Positions 8,334 to 14,852 of a stretch of DNA of 14,852 nt are shown piece by piece. A program made the translations under genes and the position numbers. Every line of letters begins with the position of its first letter. Position 1 is the first letter of the stretch. The DNA comes from Bacteroidales bacterium UBA1237. GTDB taxonomy: Bacteria > Bacteroidota > Bacteroidia > Bacteroidales > UBA932. Location of the stretch: contig DBWN01000087.1 of the NCBI GenBank assembly GCA_002308935.1, forward strand, positions 1 through 14,852. The letters run 5' to 3'. Below the pieces are notes generated by a model, which saw nothing but the letters and a program-made list of their open reading frames with translations, ran no database searches and was not told the DNA's origin.

Positions 8334-11300
8334 TTAAAGTTGAAGATAATCGGGATGGATTTCAGCCCCCCATACCGAACCGTGGTCCACACGGTTGTAT
8401 GCGAACTCGCTGCTGAGGTTATCCGGATATTTGTTATTGACGGCATTCTGTTTCATGGTTTGGGAGAATCTCTGTGATTTGTCAGTTTCGACGAAGGCCA
8501 GATAAACTCCCTTTGTCGTCTTGAGTTCACCGGGATAGAATCCCGCCATGAAAGTGTCGTCGGAAAGCCATCCGGTCATCGCGGGTGAGAGAATCTTAGA
8601 CAAGTAGATATCCCCTCCCTGTGTTTTGGCCTCTGCAAGACAGATGGACGTCTGTGGATACATCATCATCAGTTCAGACTTGACGACGAAAACTATCATC
8701 TTCCCCTTACCGGGTTCATGGTTTTCACCGAGGCGTCCTTTCCAGTTATGCATGTATTTGACATCGAAGTATCCATTCCCGAAATCGTCCGGAAGAACCT
8801 CCTGGTCCCAGAACTTGCGGAAATACGACCCTCTTTCGTCAGTAGGATATTCCCTCCATAGAAGTTCCCTTCCCATTTCGGTATTCATTCCGGCAAGGAA
8901 CGCCTCCTCGAAAGCGGGGTTGGTCTGGAAGCAGGAAATGGAGTTCAGTTTGAGTTCTTCCACCGAAGGAAGTATGAACTTTTCGGACAGTTCCCTCAGA
9001 TAGAATGAAGTAGGATCGGGGAAGATTGGTGCGGCCATGATCGGATACTTCCCGTCGAAATTGGATTCCTTGAGGTCCAAAGTCATGCCTCTGCTGGAGA
9101 ATTCCTTTGCACGGTCTACGAGTTTCTCCCTGTTGACCTGGTCAGCATCCACAAGACTCTTGTTCGGATCCACCTCTACTTCTTCAACTTCCTTATTGGC
9201 TGCTTCCTGGGTGATAATGTCAAGCTTAGCTGCTTCTATCTTCTGTTTGAGTTCATTCACCTGATTGATGACATTGTCGTAAACAGACTCAATTTCCTTG
9301 ACTATGGCATCGGCTTTATCGGGACACCCTGCAACCTCTTCCGCCTTTAAGACTTTCACATTGCCCGGAAGATTCTCACTCAGCACGTAGTTCGGACGCC
9401 AGAAAACAGATTCCGTCCAATGAAGTTCAAAAAAAGTTCTCAGAAGAATCTGATATATAGCGGAGAGATTGATCTTTGTATTACCGTTCTCATTCCAAAA
9501 TAATCCGCTGGTGGTCAATTTGAAAAACAATCGCTTTTCGCCAATGTTACGGCAATATTCAACACTCACGAACCCGTATTCGCAGTGGACAACTGCATAA
9601 CTCCGAGGATATTTGACTGATTCACAGAAAAGCAAATAAGCTGGGGTCTTGGAACTTATTGAAAAGATTCCGCTTTCAAACTTATATGCAGCAGTGACTA
9701 TATTGTTCGACTTTTCCTTATCTGGCCATTTCGTCAACAAATCGTCCAGGGCGGAGAACCCCTTGGAAGAGGTTATCTGGAAAGTATTGGCTTTCTTGAT
9801 TTTCACTCCATGATCGTAAAGAGCCGGTTTCAACTTGGAATTCTCAACCGGGACGAACACGCCATAACCATCGGGAGAATCGCCCTGATATTGAAGCATG
9901 ACTCCTCCAGGCGTGAACGAGTACTCATCTATCGGATTGCCGAAAGCTTTCATGTAGTATTTTCCTTCACTTTCGTAAAGCTTCTTCTCCGGAAGCAAGT
10001 AGAAATTCGAGGATTCGTCATCCTTTTTCAATTCGATCGAGATGCCTTCGGGGTATTCGGGAAACTTCTTATCGTAAACGGCCTGTTTGATGAACATACC
10101 GTTCCCCATCATGGAGATTCCCTTCATGATTGTGTAATAGTCCTTTCCTTTGAGTTGCTGAACGGGTTTGATGAAATTGATAAAGACCGGAAGGAAGATC
10201 TGATCAGGGTCATTCAGATCAGCGCACAGTTTCCATGTAAACCTGAATTCCGACTTGGCGTCTTCTATGATATTGTTGATTTTTTCACACGAATAATCAA
10301 CTTTATACTCGGAATAATCGAACATATCACTATCCTGAAGGAAGCACATGACATCCCTGGAATTCCTGAATCCCATAAAAGTATTTACCCGGTCAGGTAT
10401 TGTGGGAGCTGCACCCCAGCGGAAATGAAGCCTTAAGAAATCATTGCCTGAAATAGGATTCACAATGATTGTAAGTTTACCGTTGGCTTCATTAAAATGA
10501 ATCCCTGGATACTCCGGCTCCAAGTATTTCCTCAGAAACCGGAATTTCTGATCAGCCTCAGAGAAGAAATCCAAGCTACCCGTATAGAACTTGAACTTAT
10601 GTCCCATCGAGACAATTATGCGTTTATTACTCTCCCAATTCGAGATCATCAGTATCTCCTCGAGTTCAGCCTTGGAGATTCCTACAGACTCGGAATAGTC
10701 CCCCATCACTGAATGCATGACGGCGAGATTCTTCCCTGTCACATCCATGGCCAGGTCGACGGCGTTCACATTAGCAGAGCTCTGTGCATTGGCCACCCTT
10801 ATGGCCGCGTCGGTCTGAAGGCCCATCAGCGATGAGGGGAACTTGTAATAGCGGAGCGAGGTGATCTTATCCTGCGAAGCGTCATTGGATTTGAGGACTT
10901 GGTAGAATTCCCTGATCCTCTGATTCATCACATTGATCTGTTCGACAATACCCCAAGCTCTGTTCATGAAAGATTCCTGGTTTCTCTTTACCACGTTCAC
11001 ACCCATTCCGGCGGCGGCCCTGTTGCGGAACTTCAGGTTAAGGTCTTTGAGGAAACCATCCGAATCAAGATTTGAGGGCGTGGCAAGAATGTGGCGGGCT
11101 CCATACACAGGAGGGACCACCCACGGGTCCTCATAAACCGGATGAGAAGCGTCATCATCGCTGAATACAGGGCTCTTCTTAAGAACATCTTCCTTCATTT
11201 CCTGGTCCATCCTGGGGTCCTCGGAAACGAGTTTGCTCTCCGAATACCCTTTCTTCACCAAAGCGGCAGGTATGTCAATCGGAGTAGAGTCATCAACATC

Positions 11301-12218
11301 CAGTTTCAGAAGTCGGTATCCCATCAGTCCGGTTTCGCTTATGTCCGCCTTGAGTCCTGAGGAAAGGTCTGCAAACTCCTTCCCGGAGATGAACTTCTGA
11401 CGGCCGGCAAGTTCCAAGAATGTGGCGGCTCCGGTCGTGAACTTCCATTGATAATACACAGGGAACCTCCTGCTGGTCGGATTGCCTTCAAACGAAAGAG
11501 TGTCCAAAGCAGCCTTCCCCTCGAACGCCTCCTTGATGCCTGCCAGCCTTCCCAATTCGAAAGCGGGTACCAGGAACATGGTGTACCTGGTCCTGGGTTT
11601 GAGGGCCCTGCTGCAGAAAAGCCTCGAAATACCGTCATCGGGATTATCTTTGATGTGTTCCATCGGGTCTACCCCGTCAGGAGCGGTGATCTGGACATGA
11701 GCCAGACGATGGAAAGTCTCCTTCTGCGGATAGAATGATGATAACTCATCCCCGTCAAGTCCGGCAAGGTGTATTTCTACGCTCCTGTTTCCGGCCTCGT
11801 CGACAACGATATCGTACTCCCCTTCCTTGCAAGCCAGCAGCACGAGCCACGGCATCAGCCTGTCAGAAGATTCCTTCGGGGTATACCTCCATGGGAAGTC
11901 CTCCTCATAGAACTCGATGTATGGCATGTAACCGTTGCTGTAGCCGGTGGACTTGTCGGCAGGTACGACCTGGTATACAGCGTCCGGAGAAATGGTCTTT
12001 ATATCTACAGGGCCCGCAAGGTAGAACTGACGGGTCAAGGAAGAGCCGCTCCCTCCGATCGTCACTTTGGGTTTCTTACCGTCCTCACCCGCCTTATGGC
12101 CTTGCATTTTGACATTGACGTCGAAACCGGCTCTTAAGCCTTCTTTATCCTTTACGCCAGATGAGATATTCCTGGAAAGTCCCTTCCTGAAATTGGGCAA
12201 TATATGAACTTCACTCAT
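8334..12218 (-). CDS. Conserved 1294-aa hypothetical protein of the large-protein cluster
   Basis: The conserved N-terminal half has LAGPVDI (67-73), MPYIEFYEEDFPWRYTP (98-114), RLMPWLVLL (120-128), LAHVQITAPDGVDP (172-185), LKPRTRYTMFLVPAFELGRL (206-225), PVYYQWKFTTGA (253-264) and RAAAGMGVNVV (400-410). The conserved C-terminal part has NPAFEEAFLAGMNTEMGREL (1100-1119), then LWREYPTDERGSYF and a VKSELMMMYP block (1170s-1180s). I recall all of these from large hypothetical proteins of other phyla that neighbour DUF6603 genes. Between them, about residues 520-940, the coding DNA is clearly AT-richer and I recognise no family motif, which suggests an inserted or fast-evolving segment. Residues of about 985-1040 look like a coiled coil (VNELKQKIEAAK and after). 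No signal peptide or membrane span is seen. The ATG at 12218 lies 12 bp after the DUF6603 gene's stop and has no Shine-Dalgarno. Function is unknown. Confidence 0.87.
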   Translation of the reverse strand: MSEVHILPNFRKGLSRNISSGVKDKEGLRAGFDVNVKMQGHKAGEDGKKPKVTIGGSGSSLTRQFYLAGPVDIKTISPDAVYQVVPADKSTGYSNGYMPYIEFYEEDFPWRYTPKESSDRLMPWLVLLACKEGEYDIVVDEAGNRSVEIHLAGLDGDELSSFYPQKETFHRLAHVQITAPDGVDPMEHIKDNPDDGISRLFCSRALKPRTRYTMFLVPAFELGRLAGIKEAFEGKAALDTLSFEGNPTSRRFPVYYQWKFTTGAATFLELAGRQKFISGKEFADLSSGLKADISETGLMGYRLLKLDVDDSTPIDIPAALVKKGYSESKLVSEDPRMDQEMKEDVLKKSPVFSDDDASHPVYEDPWVVPPVYGARHILATPSNLDSDGFLKDLNLKFRNRAAAGMGVNVVKRNQESFMNRAWGIVEQINVMNQRIREFYQVLKSNDASQDKITSLRYYKFPSSLMGLQTDAAIRVANAQSSANVNAVDLAMDVTGKNLAVMHSVMGDYSESVGISKAELEEILMISNWESNKRIIVSMGHKFKFYTGSLDFFSEADQKFRFLRKYLEPEYPGIHFNEANGKLTIIVNPISGNDFLRLHFRWGAAPTIPDRVNTFMGFRNSRDVMCFLQDSDMFDYSEYKVDYSCEKINNIIEDAKSEFRFTWKLCADLNDPDQIFLPVFINFIKPVQQLKGKDYYTIMKGISMMGNGMFIKQAVYDKKFPEYPEGISIELKKDDESSNFYLLPEKKLYESEGKYYMKAFGNPIDEYSFTPGGVMLQYQGDSPDGYGVFVPVENSKLKPALYDHGVKIKKANTFQITSSKGFSALDDLLTKWPDKEKSNNIVTAAYKFESGIFSISSKTPAYLLFCESVKYPRSYAVVHCEYGFVSVEYCRNIGEKRLFFKLTTSGLFWNENGNTKINLSAIYQILLRTFFELHWTESVFWRPNYVLSENLPGNVKVLKAEEVAGCPDKADAIVKEIESVYDNVINQVNELKQKIEAAKLDIITQEAANKEVEEVEVDPNKSLVDADQVNREKLVDRAKEFSSRGMTLDLKESNFDGKYPIMAAPIFPDPTSFYLRELSEKFILPSVEELKLNSISCFQTNPAFEEAFLAGMNTEMGRELLWREYPTDERGSYFRKFWDQEVLPDDFGNGYFDVKYMHNWKGRLGENHEPGKGKMIVFVVKSELMMMYPQTSICLAEAKTQGGDIYLSKILSPAMTGWLSDDTFMAGFYPGELKTTKGVYLAFVETDKSQRFSQTMKQNAVNNKYPDNLSSEFAYNRVDHGSVWGAEIHPDYLQL
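9400..10650 (-). other. AT-rich internal segment of the 1294-aa gene
   Basis: Hand counts of single 60-base lines give GC of 19/60 (9421-9480) and 17/60 (10261-10320), against 34/60 (11521-11580) nearer the 5' end of the same gene. The frame stays open throughout. The encoded residues, about 520-940, lie between the two conserved blocks of the family. Edges are approximate. There are no flanking repeats or transposase remnants that I can see. Confidence 0.5.
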
Positions 12219-12230
12219 GACTGTGGGATT

Positions 12231-14852
12231 TTACTTGTTAGAATCTGCTGCAAGAGCGCACTTTTTGTCAAGAGAGGCGATATACCTGTCGAAAGAGTTC
12301 CTGTCCCTGTGGGTATTCGCCTTAAGGTCAATCTTCGGAAGAGCCAACTTGACAGGTTGACGGCCGACATTGGGTACGACCGAGTCGAGAGCTCTTCTGG
12401 TACCGACTGCCGGAGCCCCAGCCAAATGGACCGTCTGCTCGGCTTTCATTGCGGCTGCCCGGACGCGGACGGGTTCAACATTCTTGCTCATGGTCGCGAC
12501 AGGAGTCTGCTCATAGACATATCCGGACAGTTTCCTTATCTTGATATTGATGGCACTGATCTGCTTCTGGACATCAATCCTCAAATTCACTGATGCGGAA
12601 TCAGTCTTGCCCTCAAGAGCTGTCAACTGGTCCTGATACTTCTTCTTCAAAAGATTATACTGAGCGATCTTCTTCGAATTCTCGTCTGTAACCTGGTCAT
12701 TATTCACATTTGTCGAAGAAGGCGTTTCCTTGCCCTGCCCGGAGGTCTGAGACTGCTTGTATTTATTGTCAAGTGCGAGAAGCTTGGCTTCCAATGTCTT
12801 GAGCCTGCGGTCAAAGCCGGCAACAAGAATACGTCCCAATTCACTGTTCTCATTCAGTCTCATCTGCCGACGGTCCTTCATCTTTGCAATGAACCTCGCC
12901 AGAGAGTCTCTTTCGTTATTGGCTTCAGGGACTGAAGGAGTGGGTGAAGGTGTGGGCGAAGGCGGAGTGACGGAACCTCCGTTGCCTTCATCCTTTATGA
13001 TGGAGACGCCGCTTTCCGCTATGATATCATAGACAGGACCCCTTCCCTCCATGACCTGTTCAATCTCATTGCCCATAAGGGCCTTTTTGAGAAGATCCAC
13101 TCTTTCTTTGACTTCCTTATATTCACCGGAAGTAGTCGATCCTCCCTTGCTATGGATTTCATTGAGCCTCCGGTTGAGCAGAAGCACGGCCTTTTTGACA
13201 AGGTCGCGGGCCTCCTCATGAGTATACTTTTTCTTTATATGAATTTCAGGAGCCTCATTTTCGGAGTAATAGATATAAGGTCCGGGGAAATTCGGATCGA
13301 ACTCTTCTTCAATCACCGGAGCGTCCTCTTCAGAGAGCGGCCTTATTCCGTATTGGGTTGAACGGACTATCTTCTTCTCATCTCCCTTGGTGTCAATCTT
13401 GTCCTTCTCGTTGAGAGTGAATCCGGAATTATATTTGACGTATGATTCACTGTCAAGCTTATCCTTGATTGACATGTTCTTGTACAGAGACGGAGCGAAA
13501 TCGTTCACTTCATTGCTGAAAGCGCTGTTATTGACGCCTGATATCTCAAGTGAGTCATAATCTGAAGGGACCGCATCATTGCAGACGTCCATCTTCTCCA
13601 AGGAATCCTTGGTGAAGAACGGCACGATGGACTGGTTGAAGGTGATAGATCCATCTGGCTGTAGAATCATATTGTCGGACTTGTGCCCGAATAGAGTGAC
13701 TACCCTCTTCCCGATCAAGTCTCCGTTGTCCACACTCCAGTTGTTGTCGTTCTTCCATTCGGAGACAAGCAGCGGGAACACTTCGACAGTCTTGGATGGA
13801 AGTTCCGGCGTATCTTTGCCCCATGACTTGGAGAAGCCGACATCGATCGGTACGAGCACGAACCAGAATTTCGCCCTTCCGGCAACCTTCCAAGGAGCTG
13901 GTCCCTGGACATCGAGAGACAGGTTGATGGAAAGAAGCGTCCAGCTGCCGCACTTCACGCTGACTCCGGCCGCCACATGGAACATGAACAGGAACGGGTC
14001 AAACTGGAACAGGGCGTCGAACTCCGCGAAACCGAATATACCGAATTTGTTCCAACCGATCTTCAGGTCAAACCTTGCGCCTATCTGGAACGAGTTGGAC
14101 GTCACGGCCATATACGTCTCGAAGGATATCTTGAGTATGCTGTAGTCCAACTTCATGGCAAGCCGCTTCATATCCCCCACACGCAAGCCCTTGTCCACTT
14201 TGTAAGCCGGGTGGAAACCTCCGATCGAGAGAAGGAATCCCTTCTTTCCGCCCCAGTTCAGGCGGAAGGCCATGTCTCCTGAAATCGATATACCGACAAT
14301 CTGGGAATCCACGATCGAAGCATCGAACCACAGCCCTTCCTCGAAGTTGATTCCGCCGGCGAAGTAGACATTGATCTTGACGAGATCTCCCGCAGCATTG
14401 ACCCTCAAAGCTCCGACGATGATTATCTCGGTAGGTGAAGGAAGCTGCATCAGAAGGCCGAAGTCGCACTTGACGACAGGCTCAAAGCTTATCTGTCCCA
14501 GGAATCCGAAGAAGAATTGACCATTCTTGGCCGGGAAGTATGTGAATATGTTGCTCTTCATCTCCGCCAGATGGTCCTCGAAATTCTTGACGAAGAACAC
14601 CTGGTCAAGGGTTCCGGAACGGACGCCGTTCTGAATGGCATCGCGGCTGAGTGAACGGTTGAGTCCGAGAGTTCCTCCGAGTCCTGTGATGGAGAATCCC
14701 ATTCCGATAGGTATACCTGGAGTGAACTCGGTACTGAGGAGCAGGACCATGCTGAACGAATGGCCCTTGGCGGTACCGGGATCGCACATCATGTATCCCG
14801 ATACGGATATCTTCTTTATGATATTGAGACTCAAGAATCCCATGAACTCTCC
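12231..14852 (-). CDS. DUF6603-family protein with coiled-coil C-terminal tail, 5' end beyond window
   Basis: Residues are numbered from the ATG at 14843, which is probably internal: the frame is open to the window edge (GEF precedes it) and family members carry more sequence upstream. Residues 1-340 form the DUF6603 core, rich in beta strand and Gly. It includes FSITGLGGTLGLNRSL (50-65), AIQNGVRSGTLDQVFF (69-84), a matching SGDMAFRLNWG...FLLSIGGFHP block (188-212), TSNSFQIGARFDL (248-260), FDALFQFDPF (275-284) and GPAPWKVAG (314-322). Residues 345-478 continue the family, with VFPLL, IVPFF and DFAPSLYKNMSIKDKLDS. Beyond that the protein looks lineage-specific: helical segments (540-600), a Pro/Thr/Ser linker (626-640), two likely coiled coils (645-697 and 724-772) and a basic tail. 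It is the first visible gene of the run and ends 12 bp before the 1294-aa start. DUF6603 has no established biochemical function. Confidence 0.88.
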   Translation of the reverse strand, partial: GEFMGFLSLNIIKKISVSGYMMCDPGTAKGHSFSMVLLLSTEFTPGIPIGMGFSITGLGGTLGLNRSLSRDAIQNGVRSGTLDQVFFVKNFEDHLAEMKSNIFTYFPAKNGQFFFGFLGQISFEPVVKCDFGLLMQLPSPTEIIIVGALRVNAAGDLVKINVYFAGGINFEEGLWFDASIVDSQIVGISISGDMAFRLNWGGKKGFLLSIGGFHPAYKVDKGLRVGDMKRLAMKLDYSILKISFETYMAVTSNSFQIGARFDLKIGWNKFGIFGFAEFDALFQFDPFLFMFHVAAGVSVKCGSWTLLSINLSLDVQGPAPWKVAGRAKFWFVLVPIDVGFSKSWGKDTPELPSKTVEVFPLLVSEWKNDNNWSVDNGDLIGKRVVTLFGHKSDNMILQPDGSITFNQSIVPFFTKDSLEKMDVCNDAVPSDYDSLEISGVNNSAFSNEVNDFAPSLYKNMSIKDKLDSESYVKYNSGFTLNEKDKIDTKGDEKKIVRSTQYGIRPLSEEDAPVIEEEFDPNFPGPYIYYSENEAPEIHIKKKYTHEEARDLVKKAVLLLNRRLNEIHSKGGSTTSGEYKEVKERVDLLKKALMGNEIEQVMEGRGPVYDIIAESGVSIIKDEGNGGSVTPPSPTPSPTPSVPEANNERDSLARFIAKMKDRRQMRLNENSELGRILVAGFDRRLKTLEAKLLALDNKYKQSQTSGQGKETPSSTNVNNDQVTDENSKKIAQYNLLKKKYQDQLTALEGKTDSASVNLRIDVQKQISAINIKIRKLSGYVYEQTPVATMSKNVEPVRVRAAAMKAEQTVHLAGAPAVGTRRALDSVVPNVGRQPVKLALPKIDLKANTHRDRNSFDRYIASLDKKCALAADSNK

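Noticed and set aside
9810..10436. 208-codon open frame on the plus strand
   Set aside because: It lies wholly antisense inside the 1294-aa gene. It is hydrophobic but composition-driven, with no promoter or ribosome site.
14841..14852. ATG at 14843 with a GGAGAG upstream as the true start of the DUF6603 gene
   Set aside because: The spacing is too short and the frame stays open to the window edge. The sequence at the ATG already looks like a mid-domain beta strand, so the gene is treated as truncated by the window.
1..14852. CRISPR arrays, tRNA genes, insertion sequences, integrase or att-site repeats
   Set aside because: On reading both strands I saw no regularly spaced repeats, tRNA cloverleaf, transposase frame or terminal inverted repeats.

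Overview
The window looks like chromosomal DNA from a member of the Bacteroidota, most likely Bacteroidales. The evidence is a minus-strand promoter at about 910-940 that fits the Bacteroidota consensus (TTG, 19-nt spacer, TAnnTTTG), the lack of Shine-Dalgarno sites before three of the four starts that can be inspected, and middling GC. The genus cannot be named from this sequence. Everything I can support is on the minus strand, so transcription runs from high to low coordinates.

Region 1 (14852 down to 977) is a tight run of four large genes that reads as one operon. In transcription order they are: a DUF6603-family protein cut by the window edge (870+ codons visible), a 1294-aa protein, an 1804-aa protein and a 635-aa protein. 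Gaps are 12, 12 and 22 bp. From memory, all four match large 'hypothetical' families that occur side by side in actinobacteria, myxobacteria and other phyla. The signatures are an LAGPVDI / EFYEEDFPW / RLMPWLVLL block in the 1294-aa protein, VRLETR / RIYPDE / RVGNQPYG / AFGYDQP in the 1804-aa protein, and DPLWMLSRQWQMGEF / WEFEDN / NDWMLCPL in the 635-aa protein. None has a visible signal peptide or membrane span. I know of no experimentally established function for the set. This is the best candidate in the window for an undescribed multi-protein system.

Region 2 (about 976 down to 360) is 617 bp without a large gene. It holds a good promoter followed by about 470 nt of GC-rich, hairpin-dense sequence that I read as a structured RNA or long 5' leader. 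It ends in a GNRA-capped helix and a short U run. I could not assign it to a known RNA family. A 24-codon upstream frame follows and overlaps the next start as ATGA.

Region 3 (359 down to 1) is the N-terminal half of a DUF554-family membrane protein, cut by the left window edge. The structured RNA is positioned as its leader, but it may instead be an independent RNA.
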